DNA from: Flagellimonas chongwuensis
GTDB lineage: Bacteria > Bacteroidota > Bacteroidia > Flavobacteriales > Flavobacteriaceae
Length of the DNA: 64,000 bases
Reading direction: 5' to 3'
NCBI RefSeq assembly: GCF_013376415.1
Contig: NZ_WYET01000009.1
Coordinates: 62,001 to 126,000 of the forward strand
In this document: piece after piece, positions 8,069-16,529 of the stretch
Numbering within the stretch: the stretch's first letter is position 1
How the letters are laid out: each line of letters starts with the position of its first letter
Position numbers and translations under genes: made by a program
Notes under the pieces: generated by a model
The model's input: only the letters and a program-made list of their open reading frames with translations
Told to the model about the DNA's origin: nothing
Databases searched by the model: none

Positions 8069-9016
8069 TTGAGCACACTTGCAGAAGAAATTAAAAAGCC
8101 AGAGAATTTGAACGGGGTCGAAAGACCGTCCGCAAATGCTTTGGAACACGAAGCCATTTACATTATCCGCGAAGTGGCGGCACAGTTTGAGAAACCTGTA
8201 CTGCTTTTTTCCGGAGGAAAAGATTCAATAACCTTGGTGCGCTTGGCGCAAAAGGCATTCTGGCCGGCCAAAATCCCATTTCCATTGATGCATATCGATA
8301 CGGGGCACAACTTCCCCGAAACTATTGAGTTTAGGGACAAATTGGTAGAGGAACTTGGTGTTGAATTGATAGTCCGTAATGTTCAGGATTCCATTGATGA
8401 AGGAAAAGTGGTGGAAGAAACTGGTAAGTACGCCAGTAGAAATATGTTGCAGACGACCACCCTTCTAGATGCCATTGAAGAATTTAAGTTCGATGCATGT
8501 ATCGGTGGGGCAAGACGTGATGAAGAAAAGGCAAGGGCTAAGGAGCGTATCTTTTCTGTGCGCGACGATTTTGGCCAGTGGGACGAAAAAAACCAAAGAC
8601 CAGAGCTGTTCGATATGTTGAACGGAGAGATAGAAATAGGTCAGAACGTAAGAGTGTTCCCAATCAGTAACTGGACGGAGCTCGACGTATGGAGCTATAT
8701 CCAAAAAGAAAGTATTGAAATTCCATCCATCTATTTTGCGCACAAAAGAAATACCTTCCTTAGGGATGGGTTGATATGGTCTGCAGAGGACGATGTGGTA
8801 TTTAGGGCCGATGACGAGCAAGTAGAGGAAAGAATGGTTCGTTTTAGAACCGTTGGGGATATGAGCTGTACCGCAGCAGTTGAGTCGCATGCCGATACGA
8901 TTGATAAGGTCGTATCCGAAATCAGGGATTCCAGAATCTCGGAAAGGGGCGCCCGTATCGATGATAAACGTTCGGAAGCGGCAATGGAAAAACGTAAACA
9001 GCAAGGATACTTTTAA
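8069..9016 (+). CDS. cysD: Sulfate adenylyltransferase subunit 2
   Basis: CysD makes adenylyl-sulfate (APS) from ATP and sulfate together with the GTPase CysN. The PP-loop LLFSGGKDSITLVRL (residues about 45-59), the segment LMHIDTGHNFPETIEFRD and the C-terminal RxxERGARIDDKRSEAAMEKRKQQGYF region are all typical. The start is a TTG at 8069: the only nearby upstream ATG (8058) runs into an immediate stop and no ATG occurs in frame until well inside the conserved domain. At 315 residues it is slightly longer than the usual 300. The cysN gene follows after 15 bp. Confidence 0.95.
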   Translation: MSTLAEEIKKPENLNGVERPSANALEHEAIYIIREVAAQFEKPVLLFSGGKDSITLVRLAQKAFWPAKIPFPLMHIDTGHNFPETIEFRDKLVEELGVELIVRNVQDSIDEGKVVEETGKYASRNMLQTTTLLDAIEEFKFDACIGGARRDEEKARAKERIFSVRDDFGQWDEKNQRPELFDMLNGEIEIGQNVRVFPISNWTELDVWSYIQKESIEIPSIYFAHKRNTFLRDGLIWSAEDDVVFRADDEQVEERMVRFRTVGDMSCTAAVESHADTIDKVVSEIRDSRISERGARIDDKRSEAAMEKRKQQGYF

Positions 9017-9031
9017 CAGGAAGAAAGACAA

Positions 9032-10279
9032 ATGGAAGTTTTAAAAATAGCAACAGCAGGAAGTGTAGATGACGGTAAAAGTACCTTGATCGGAAGATTG
9101 CTTTACGATACAAAATCTATGACCGACGATAAATTGGAGGCCATTGAAAGAACAAGTAAGCAGAAAGGATACGATTATCTCGATTTTTCATTGGCAACCG
9201 ATGGTTTGGTGGCCGAAAGAGAGCAGGGCATCACTATAGATGTGGCCCACATTTACTTCTCTACGCCATCCAAAAGTTACATCATAGCCGATACCCCAGG
9301 TCATGTGGAGTATACCCGAAACATGGTTACGGGAGCTTCGACCTCTCAAGCATCCATCATTTTGATAGATGCGCGAAAAGGAGTGATCGAGCAAACACAC
9401 CGTCACTTTTTTATCAATAACCTCTTGCGGGTGAAAGATGTTATCGTGGCCATCAATAAAATGGATTTGGTAGATTTCTCCGAAGAAACCTATAATAATA
9501 TCAAGGCCGATTTCGAGGAATTGATGAAAAAAAGAGATTATCAGGACCAAAACATAACTTTTATTCCCGTAAGTGCGCTTAAGGGCGATAATGTGGTAAA
9601 TCCATCAGAAAATACACCTTGGTACAAAGGCCAAACGCTTTTGGAGCATTTAGAGGAATTGGACCAAAAGGATATCTACAATACGGGTACCCCACGTTTC
9701 CCGGTTCAGTATGTGATTCGACCAAAAACGGAGGATTTTCATGATTTCCGTGGATTTGCTGGAAAGGTATACGGAGGCGAACTAAATGTTGGGGACGAAG
9801 TGGTAGTGTTGCCCTCGATGACACGTTCCAAGATCAAGGACATTTATTTTTACAATAAACAATACAAGACGGCTCCCAGAAGGTCTTCGGTTACCATAAC
9901 CTTGGAAGATGAGGTAAACGTAAGCAGGGGAGATATGTTGGTGAAAGTGGGTGATTTGCCAACGATTGACAAGCAACTCACTGCAACCATCTCTTGGATG
10001 GACAGTGACAATTTTACCCCGGGAGGAAAGTATTTGCTTCAGCATGGAGTCAACAAGGTCTTGGCCAAGGTCGATGCCATTGAACATAAAATACATCCTG
10101 ATTATTCTGGAATCGAGGAGAACGTTACCTCGCTTCAGATGAACGATATTGCCAAAGTACGCCTAAGGTTGAACAAACCTATTTTTTATGATAGGTTCAA
10201 AGACCACCGTACAAACGGATCCTTTATAATAATCGATAGCCGTACCAATACAACGGCAGGCGTCGGATTTATAGAATAA
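9032..10279 (+). CDS. cysN: Sulfate adenylyltransferase subunit 1 (GTPase)
   Basis: EF-Tu-like GTPase that drives APS synthesis by CysD. G1 is AGSVDDGKSTL (9-19), G3 is DTPGH (87-91) and G4 is NKMD (142-145), followed by beta-barrel domains with RPKTEDFHDFRGFAGKVYGG. At 415 residues it is shorter than the enterobacterial protein (about 475) and carries no C-terminal APS-kinase domain, unlike NodQ/CysNC fusions. It is separated from the sulfite reductase gene by 73 bp containing a small AGAGTT/AACTCT hairpin (about 10306-10328). Confidence 0.95.
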   Translation: MEVLKIATAGSVDDGKSTLIGRLLYDTKSMTDDKLEAIERTSKQKGYDYLDFSLATDGLVAEREQGITIDVAHIYFSTPSKSYIIADTPGHVEYTRNMVTGASTSQASIILIDARKGVIEQTHRHFFINNLLRVKDVIVAINKMDLVDFSEETYNNIKADFEELMKKRDYQDQNITFIPVSALKGDNVVNPSENTPWYKGQTLLEHLEELDQKDIYNTGTPRFPVQYVIRPKTEDFHDFRGFAGKVYGGELNVGDEVVVLPSMTRSKIKDIYFYNKQYKTAPRRSSVTITLEDEVNVSRGDMLVKVGDLPTIDKQLTATISWMDSDNFTPGGKYLLQHGVNKVLAKVDAIEHKIHPDYSGIEENVTSLQMNDIAKVRLRLNKPIFYDRFKDHRTNGSFIIIDSRTNTTAGVGFIE

Positions 10280-10352
10280 AGACGTGCACTTAGGTGCTGG
10301 AACAGAGAGTTTATTTGATTTAACTCTATAAAATAGATAGGAAAACTAGATT

Positions 10353-12443
10353 ATGCAAAGCTTTAGAACAGAGATAGAAAACCCAGTTGTAGAAAAGGAC
10401 ATCATTGAATTGGAGAAAAAAATCCGACAGTTCAAAGGTGGGGAAGTGGATGAGGAAAAATTCCGTAGCCTACGTTTGGCCCGAGGGGTTTATGGACAGC
10501 GTCAACCGGGGGTGCAAATGATTCGGATAAAATTGCCTTACGGTAAGGTAACCTCCAATCAGTTGCTTCGAATCGCAGATGTATCCGATGAATACTCTCG
10601 TGGACGCTTGCATATCACCACACGTCAGGATATCCAGATTCACTACGTGGATTTGGAGCGTACCCCTGAACTTTGGGCACAATTGGAAAAGGATCAAGTA
10701 ACCTTAAGGGAAGCTTGTGGAAATACCGTTCGTAACGTAACGGCCAGCGAAACTGCAGGAATCGATGTGGACGAACCCTTTGATGTATCTCCATACGCTC
10801 AAGCGGTTTTCGAATACTTTTTAAGAAACCCGATAGGTCAGGAAATGGGAAGAAAATTCAAAGTTTCCTTCTCTGCAAGTGATGCCGATACGGGACTGTC
10901 CTATATGCATGATCTTGGTTTTATCGCCAAAGAAAAAGATGGTGAGCGTGGATTTAAAGTGATGTTGGCCGGAGGCCTAGGTTCGCAACCGCGCCATGCC
11001 GATGAATTGTACAGCTTTTTGCCAACGGATAAAATTATTCCTTTGATGGAAGGTGTTATCCGTGTATTCGATAGATATGGAGAGCGTAAGAGTAGGGCAA
11101 AGGCGCGCATGAAGTTTTTGTTGAAAGATTTGGGATTGGATGGTTTCAAAGAATTATTGGAAGAAGAACAAACGGCTATTCCAAACAAAACCTATCCTAT
11201 TCATATAGAAGATTATCCGAAGGTAAAGGTGGCCGAGGTCGAAGCTCCCAAAGTTTCCATCGAAGACCAAAACGCTTTCGAAGAATGGAAGTCTACCAAC
11301 TTGGTACCTCAAAAACAAGAAGGCTACGTGGCCATCGGAATCAAAGTGCTTTTAGGTGATTTTTATACCGATAAGGCCCGATTATTGGCCAAATTGGTTC
11401 AGGATTACGCAGCAGGCGAAATCCGTTTGTCCTTGAGACAAAATATCTTGGTTCCCTATGTTAAAGAAGAGTTGGTTCCTTTCTTTTATCAAGAGTTGAA
11501 AAAACTTGGCTTTGCGGAAGCTGGATACAACAAGGCATTGGATATCACCGCATGTCCTGGAACAGATACCTGTAACCTAGGAATTGCCAGTAGTACCGGA
11601 ATTGCCGATGAGTTGGAACGAGTCATTAAAGCGGAATATCCACAATACATCAAAAACCCTGATGTGGTCATCAAGATCAGCGGTTGTATGAACGCCTGCG
11701 GTCAGCACAATATGGCACATATCGGATTCCAAGGAATGTCCGTCAGAACCAAGGATAAATTGGTAGCTCCAGCGCTTCAGGTTTTGTTGGGAGGAGGAAA
11801 CTTTGGAGATGGCAAAGCACGATTTGCCGATAAAGTAGCCAAGATTCCAAGTAAAAGAGGGCCACAGGCGTTACGTTTAATCTTAGATGATTTTGAAGCC
11901 AACGGAAATGGAGCATCATTTACGGATTACTACGAGGAAAAAGGACAGATTTATTTCTACGATTTCTTGAAGCCTTTGACCGATGTGGACAACCTTACCC
12001 AAGAAGATTTTATCGATTGGGGGAACGAAGAAAAATATAAAAAAGAGATTGGCGTCGGCGAATGTGCCGGTGTTATCGTGGATTTAGTTGCAACCCTCTT
12101 CCTTGAAAGCGAAGAGAAAATCGAAAATGCTGAGGAAGCTCTCACAGAAGGTAAATGGGCAGCAAGTATCTACTATTCCTACCAATCCATTGTGAACTCT
12201 GCCAAAGCATTGTTGACAGCGGAAAAAGTTAAGACGAATACCCATGCAAGCATCATCAAGGATTTTGATGAACTGTATGTGGCAACCGATAAAGTGGCCT
12301 TTGAGGGCGGGTTCGAAAAAGTGGCCCTTCAGTTGAAAAAGAACGAACCATCAGAAGCTTTTGCAAAAAGCTATCTGGAAGATGCCAAAATTGTTTTGAG
12401 CAAGTTGGAAACGTTCAGAAAAATGGAGTTGGAACATGCTTAG
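10353..12443 (+). CDS. Siroheme sulfite (nitrite) reductase with C-terminal HEPN-like domain
   Basis: A ferredoxin-type sulfite/nitrite reductase of 696 residues. The 4Fe-4S/siroheme cysteines are Cys401 and Cys407 (ACPGTDTCNLG) and Cys445 and Cys449 (SGCMNACGQH). Two ferredoxin-like half-domains and a paired siroheme fold fill residues 1-560. Residues about 570-696 are extra relative to classical enzymes: an alpha-helical HEPN-like segment (GKWAASIYYSYQSIVNSAKALLT, then THASIIKDFDELY). In this operon between sulfate activation and CobA, reduction of sulfite to sulfide is the likely job, with electrons from ferredoxin supplied through the reductase at 13257. The role of the HEPN tail is unknown. 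Its stop overlaps cobA by 8 bp. Confidence 0.88.
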   Translation: MQSFRTEIENPVVEKDIIELEKKIRQFKGGEVDEEKFRSLRLARGVYGQRQPGVQMIRIKLPYGKVTSNQLLRIADVSDEYSRGRLHITTRQDIQIHYVDLERTPELWAQLEKDQVTLREACGNTVRNVTASETAGIDVDEPFDVSPYAQAVFEYFLRNPIGQEMGRKFKVSFSASDADTGLSYMHDLGFIAKEKDGERGFKVMLAGGLGSQPRHADELYSFLPTDKIIPLMEGVIRVFDRYGERKSRAKARMKFLLKDLGLDGFKELLEEEQTAIPNKTYPIHIEDYPKVKVAEVEAPKVSIEDQNAFEEWKSTNLVPQKQEGYVAIGIKVLLGDFYTDKARLLAKLVQDYAAGEIRLSLRQNILVPYVKEELVPFFYQELKKLGFAEAGYNKALDITACPGTDTCNLGIASSTGIADELERVIKAEYPQYIKNPDVVIKISGCMNACGQHNMAHIGFQGMSVRTKDKLVAPALQVLLGGGNFGDGKARFADKVAKIPSKRGPQALRLILDDFEANGNGASFTDYYEEKGQIYFYDFLKPLTDVDNLTQEDFIDWGNEEKYKKEIGVGECAGVIVDLVATLFLESEEKIENAEEALTEGKWAASIYYSYQSIVNSAKALLTAEKVKTNTHASIIKDFDELYVATDKVAFEGGFEKVALQLKKNEPSEAFAKSYLEDAKIVLSKLETFRKMELEHA

Positions 12444-13212
12444 AGGAAAATTGACTGTTGTGGGCGCTGGCCCGGGCGATGTAGATTTAATCACGCTTAA
12501 AGGTATAAAGGCCTTGCAAAGTGCCGATGTTGTTTTGTATGATGCCTTAGTGTCGCCAGAGCTATTGGATTATGCGACCAAAGCTGAAAAAGTGTTTGTT
12601 GGCAAGCGCAAAGGATGCTACTCCTATCAACAAAATCAAATCAACGATTTGATTGTTGAACGTGCTAGTCAAGGATTACATGTAGTACGGTTAAAAGGCG
12701 GAGACCCTTTTGTATTTGGTAGAGGTGCCGAAGAAATGGAATACGCTGCCGGATTTGGTGTGGAGGTTGAGGTCGTTCCCGGAATATCATCATCGGTATC
12801 GGTGCCTGCATCGCAAAACATTCCTGTGACCAAAAGAGGTGCGGCAGAAAGCTTTTGGGTGATTACCGGGACCACCAAAGAGCACAAATTATCCAATGAT
12901 GTGGCTCTGGCTGCTAAATCCAATGCAACTGTCATCATTCTCATGGGTATGTCCAAATTGGGTGAGATTATGGAACTTTTTAAAAACGAAGAAAAAGAAA
13001 ATACACCAGTGGCCATCATTCAAAACGGCACCACTGAAAACGAGAAGATTGGAATTGGCACTGTTGCTTCAATTGAGCACAAGGCAAAGGAGCAGCAGCT
13101 GTCAAATCCAGCTATCATTGTAATTGGCGAAGTGGTAAACCACCGTCAACGTGTATTGGATATTCAAAGAGAATATCAGTTTCAGGGAGAAAAATTGCAA
13201 GAGAGAGTTTAA
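12436..13212 (+). CDS. cobA: Uroporphyrinogen-III C-methyltransferase
   Basis: SAM-dependent enzyme that doubly methylates uroporphyrinogen III to precorrin-2, the precursor of siroheme for the sulfite reductase encoded just upstream. Signatures: VGAGPGDVDLITLKG near residues 8-22, VRLKGGDPFVFGRG near 83-96, VPGISS and VPVTKRG-type segments. Its 258 residues match stand-alone SUMT; no CysG-like dehydrogenase/ferrochelatase domain is fused. The ATG overlaps the end of the reductase gene by 8 bp, indicating coupled translation. The precorrin-2 dehydrogenase/ferrochelatase needed to finish siroheme is not in this window. Confidence 0.93.
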   Translation: MLRGKLTVVGAGPGDVDLITLKGIKALQSADVVLYDALVSPELLDYATKAEKVFVGKRKGCYSYQQNQINDLIVERASQGLHVVRLKGGDPFVFGRGAEEMEYAAGFGVEVEVVPGISSSVSVPASQNIPVTKRGAAESFWVITGTTKEHKLSNDVALAAKSNATVIILMGMSKLGEIMELFKNEEKENTPVAIIQNGTTENEKIGIGTVASIEHKAKEQQLSNPAIIVIGEVVNHRQRVLDIQREYQFQGEKLQERV

Positions 13213-13256
13213 AATCAGTCAGGTCTCGCCAGATGGGGCCATATAAAAGTAGAATT

Positions 13257-14318
13257 ATGATCAAAACAGATATCATTATAATCGGAGCGGGACCTACGGG
13301 TTTGTTCACTGTTTTTGAAGCAGGATTGCTCAAATTAAAATGTCATTTAATCGATGCCTTGGCACAACCAGGAGGACAATGTTCAGAGATTTACCCAAAG
13401 AAACCCATCTATGATATTCCTGCTTATCCAGAAATTTTAGCAGGTACCTTGGTGGATAACCTTATGGAACAAATCAAGCCATTTGAACCTGGTTTTACTT
13501 TGGGAGAACGTGCCGAAACCTTGGATAAACAAGAAGATGGTTCTTATATCGTTACCACAAACAAAGGCACTCAACACCACGCTCCTGTAGTTGTTATAGC
13601 TGGTGGGCTTGGTTCTTTTGAACCTAGAAAACCGATAATTCCGAACATTGAGCTCTTTGAAAGTAAGGGTGTGGAATATATGGTAAAAGATCCCGAACAG
13701 TTCCGAGATAAGAAAGTGGTGATTTCAGGTGGAGGTGATTCTGCATTGGATTGGGCCATTTTCTTGGCCGATGTTGCTTCCGAAGTTTCTTTGGTACACA
13801 GAAGAAATGAGTTCCGAGGAGCTTTGGACTCTGTGGAAAAAGCTCGTGAACTTGCCAAGTTGGGCAAAATTCGATTGTTCACCAAGGCAGAGGTCACTGA
13901 GATCCATGGTCAGGAAGATTTACATGCCGTGGTCATTAAGTACAACGATGAGGAAAAAGAGTCTACCTACGTAGAGACCGATTTCTTTATTCCATTGTTC
14001 GGATTGTCCCCAAAATTAGGCCCGATAGGCGATTGGGGATTGGAAATCGAGAAAAATGCCATCAAGGTGAACAATGCGATGGACTATCAGACCAATCTTC
14101 CTGGAGTGTTTGCCATTGGTGATGTGAATACCTACCCAGGTAAGCTTAAGTTGATTTTATCAGGATTTCATGAGGCGGCCGTGATGTGCCAATATGCCTA
14201 TCAGATTATCAATCCAGATAAAAGATTTGTAATGAAGTACACCACGGTTGGCGGAGTTCAAGGATTTGACGGTTCCAAGAAAGAAGCCAAAAAAGAAGTG
14301 GTGCAGAGTATCGATTAA
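13257..14318 (+). CDS. Ferredoxin-NADP reductase, thioredoxin-reductase type
   Basis: FAD- and NAD(P)-binding flavoprotein of the bacterial/Bacillus YumC-type FNR group. The FAD loop IIGAGPTGLF follows directly on MIKTD; PGGQCSEIYPKKPIYDIPAYPEI is characteristic. The NADP loop is SGGGDSALDWA and the C-terminal FAD site is GVFAIGDVNTYPGKLKLILSGFHE. It lacks the CxxC of thioredoxin reductase. The start at ATG 13257 (353 residues) is preferred over ATG 13233 because homologues begin at the MIKTDIIIIGAG segment. As last gene of the operon it most plausibly supplies reduced ferredoxin to the sulfite reductase. A hairpin terminator follows. Confidence 0.88.
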   Translation: MIKTDIIIIGAGPTGLFTVFEAGLLKLKCHLIDALAQPGGQCSEIYPKKPIYDIPAYPEILAGTLVDNLMEQIKPFEPGFTLGERAETLDKQEDGSYIVTTNKGTQHHAPVVVIAGGLGSFEPRKPIIPNIELFESKGVEYMVKDPEQFRDKKVVISGGGDSALDWAIFLADVASEVSLVHRRNEFRGALDSVEKARELAKLGKIRLFTKAEVTEIHGQEDLHAVVIKYNDEEKESTYVETDFFIPLFGLSPKLGPIGDWGLEIEKNAIKVNNAMDYQTNLPGVFAIGDVNTYPGKLKLILSGFHEAAVMCQYAYQIINPDKRFVMKYTTVGGVQGFDGSKKEAKKEVVQSID

Positions 14319-14341
14319 AAGTTTTGTTTTTAGAAGTGAAG

Positions 14342-14380
14342 ACACCTTTCAAGAGTAATTTTGAAGGGTGTTTTTTATTT
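14342..14380 (+). terminator. Terminator of the cys operon
   Basis: ACACCTTTCAA pairs with TTGAAGGGTGT (11 bp, one G-U) and is followed by TTTTTTATTT. It lies 23 nt after the reductase stop codon. Confidence 0.8.
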
Positions 14381-14393
14381 TAGGGTATATTTG
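14359..14393 (+). promoter_or_regulatory. Promoter of the AraC-type gene
   Basis: TTTTG at 14359-14363 and TATATTTG at 14386-14393 are 22 bp apart. The upstream element lies inside the 3' half of the preceding terminator, so the two signals share sequence. The start codon follows 14 bp after the -7 box. Confidence 0.65.
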
Positions 14394-14407
14394 AATTTTA
14401 CAAACGT

Positions 14408-15325
14408 ATGGATGTAGCTTTTACTCTTAACGATTTCTACGGAAAGCTTGGCCTGCCCATTCCAGAGAACATTGGAAAGGATATCGGACACTTTAATGTT
14501 TTCAATATTGCCGAATATCGTACCCGATTGAGCAAGGGTGAGATGCGCTATGATAGACGGGCCTATTTTAAAATTAGCCTTATCAATGGGAAAAACCGGG
14601 CAGAATATGCAAATAAGGTTATCGATATTGATAACAAGGCGCTGTTGTTTGCATCTCCTAAAATCCCGTACAATTATGTTCCTCAAGATGATGAGCAGTC
14701 AGGATATTTTTGTGTGTTCACAGAAAGTTTCTTGTCAAAGGACAAAAGTGGTGTCATATTGGAAACCCTACCGATTTTTCACCCTGGGGGGTATCCTGTT
14801 CTAAGCCTTTCGAATGATGAATACCCTGAGGTTGAACAACTGTTTGTTAAAATGGAAAAGGAAATTTCTTCAGATTATCCCTTTAAGTTTGATTTAATTC
14901 GGGCTTACGTAATCGAACTGTTGCATATGGGGCAAAAATTGCATCCAGTTCAACCGAACGAAGGCGGAAAAAATGCCGCTGTTAGAATCACGGATATGTT
15001 CGTGGAACTGTTGGAGCGTCAATTCCCGATAAATACACCAGCTCAGCGGTTAATGTTAAAAACAGCAAATGATTTCGCTGAACAACTTGCGGTGCATCCC
15101 AACCACCTCAACAAAGTTCTCAAAGAAACTACGGGAAACACAACTACCGAGATCATTCATTCAAGAATAGTTGAAGAGGCGAAGCTACTTCTTAATGGTA
15201 CGGACTGGAATATATCTGAAATTTCATACAGCCTTGGGTTTGAAGAGGTGGCTCATTTTTCCAATTTCTTTAAAAAGCGTGCGGATCAATCCCCATTGAA
15301 GTTCAGGTCCGCCGTCAAAATTTGA
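14408..15325 (+). CDS. AraC family transcriptional regulator
   Basis: A 305-residue regulator. The N-terminal 190 residues are a cupin-like sensing domain without a recognised ligand. The C-terminal 100 residues hold the AraC double helix-turn-helix: FAEQLAVHPNHLNKVLKETTG, then ISEISYSLGFEEVAHFSNFFKKRADQSPLKFR, the family signature. It lies 84 bp upstream of a short-chain dehydrogenase on the same strand, a common regulator-target pairing in flavobacteria, so activation of that enzyme gene in response to a small molecule is a reasonable guess. The intergenic gap contains no exact TAnnTTTG box. Confidence 0.88.
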   Translation: MDVAFTLNDFYGKLGLPIPENIGKDIGHFNVFNIAEYRTRLSKGEMRYDRRAYFKISLINGKNRAEYANKVIDIDNKALLFASPKIPYNYVPQDDEQSGYFCVFTESFLSKDKSGVILETLPIFHPGGYPVLSLSNDEYPEVEQLFVKMEKEISSDYPFKFDLIRAYVIELLHMGQKLHPVQPNEGGKNAAVRITDMFVELLERQFPINTPAQRLMLKTANDFAEQLAVHPNHLNKVLKETTGNTTTEIIHSRIVEEAKLLLNGTDWNISEISYSLGFEEVAHFSNFFKKRADQSPLKFRSAVKI

Positions 15326-15409
15326 TTTTTGCAAAAAACAGATTGATGCATGCAACCCTGTAGATAACTTGCGGTGCTAATTTTGTTTCGAATTCAAAAA
15401 TCAATTAAC

Positions 15410-16171
15410 ATGAGCAAAGCAAAAATAGCATTGGTTACCGGTGGAAGCCGTGGACTTGGAGAAAACATGGCCATTAACTTGGCCAAAAAAGGATTGAACG
15501 TCCTATTGACTTACCGCAGTAATAGGGAAGAAGCCGACAAAACCGTAAGTGAAGTTGAAAAGCTGGGTCAAAAAGCCTATGCATTGCAACTGGATGTGGC
15601 AGAAAGCAAAACTTTCGATGCCTTTGTGGATGAGGTCAAAAATGTGCTCGAATCCCATTTTGATTCAGCAACATTGGATTATATGGTCAATAATGCAGGT
15701 ATTGGGATTAATACACCAATTACCGAGACCACGGAGCAAGACTTCGACACTTTGATGAACATTCATTTTAAGGGAGCCTTCTTTCTTACTCAGAAACTTC
15801 TTCCTATCATGGAAAATGGTGGAGGCATTGTGAACATTTCAAGTGGATTGGCACGCTTTTCATTTCCGGGCTATTCTGTTTATGGCTCCATGAAAGCTGC
15901 CATTGAAACATTGACCAGATATCAGGCCAAAGAATTGGGATCACGTCAAATTAGGTCCAATGTGGTCGCACCGGGCGCCATTGAGACAGATTTTGGTGGC
16001 GGCACCAACAAAAATGATGGGGATAAAAGAACTGCAATTGCAAACTTTACAGCTTTGGGTCGAGTCGGTATCCCGAGTGATATTGGTGGAGTAGTGGCTT
16101 TTCTTTGCACGGACGATGCCAAATGGGTAAATGCGCAGCGCATTGAAGTTTCCGGAGGAATGATGGTATAA
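15410..16171 (+). CDS. Short-chain dehydrogenase/reductase (SDR)
   Basis: Classical SDR of 253 residues. Cofactor loop TGGSRGLG lies near residues 10-17, NNAG near 97-100, and the catalytic Ser in NISSG and Tyr/Lys in YGSMKAA are present. Sequence after the Rossmann beta-2 strand (TYRSNREEA) favours NADP. The ATG at 15410 gives the standard SDR N-terminus MSKAKIALVTGG; a longer reading to 15374 would add residues with no homology logic. The substrate is unknown. Its partner is probably the AraC regulator upstream. A strong terminator follows. Confidence 0.9.
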   Translation: MSKAKIALVTGGSRGLGENMAINLAKKGLNVLLTYRSNREEADKTVSEVEKLGQKAYALQLDVAESKTFDAFVDEVKNVLESHFDSATLDYMVNNAGIGINTPITETTEQDFDTLMNIHFKGAFFLTQKLLPIMENGGGIVNISSGLARFSFPGYSVYGSMKAAIETLTRYQAKELGSRQIRSNVVAPGAIETDFGGGTNKNDGDKRTAIANFTALGRVGIPSDIGGVVAFLCTDDAKWVNAQRIEVSGGMMV

Positions 16172-16195
16172 CACCTATAACAAAAAAGCGAGTGA

Positions 16196-16225
16196 AAACG
16201 GGTTGAGCGATCAACCCGTTTTTTT
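16196..16225 (+). terminator. Intrinsic terminator after the SDR gene
   Basis: AAACGGGTTGA, loop GCGA, TCAACCCGTTT, then a T run: an 11-bp perfect stem 24 nt after the stop codon. It opens the 358-bp gene-free stretch that also holds the next promoter and riboswitch. Confidence 0.9.
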
Positions 16226-16257
16226 ATTGTTGCATTTCTAAAAATTCAGGGGCTTTT

Positions 16258-16289
16258 TTTGCTTTTCACTAAGGAGTGCCGTTTCTTTG
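16258..16289 (+). promoter_or_regulatory. Putative promoter of the metH riboswitch transcript
   Basis: TTTG at 16258-16261 and TTTCTTTG at 16282-16289 (one mismatch to TAnnTTTG) are 20 bp apart, and lie about 30 bp before the aptamer, the same geometry as the first riboswitch. Confidence 0.5.
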
Positions 16290-16317
16290 CAGTTCAGTTC
16301 ATTTATAAATTGAAAGT

Positions 16318-16495
16318 GTTATCAAGAAAGGTGGAGGGATTGGACCCTTTGAAGCCTTAGCAACCCTCGACTTCGAGAAGGTGCTACATTCTACCCTTGC
16401 CTTGGAAAAAACCCAAGGCCATTTAGAAAGCTTAATCTGTAAGGGGAAGGATAACGTAAAGTATTCAACACAGTACCTACGCACTTTTCTTGATT
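16318..16495 (+). promoter_or_regulatory. SAM-I (S-box) riboswitch, long variant
   Basis: The 5' half is nearly identical to the copy at 1747: ATCAAGAAAGGTGGAGGGA, then AAGCCTTAGCAACC and AAGGTGCTA. P1 closes with CACTTTTCTTGAT near 16482-16494. The P3 arm is expanded: after CTACCCTT comes an added hairpin GCCTTGG/CCAAGGC and a run of about 25 nt before AAGGGGAAGGATAAC returns to the core. The metH start follows 34 nt downstream; no terminator hairpin lies between, while GAAGGGA at 16514-16520 looks like a ribosome-binding site. Confidence 0.9.
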
Positions 16496-16529
16496 TAACT
16501 ATACCTTTATTTTGAAGGGAAATTATACT

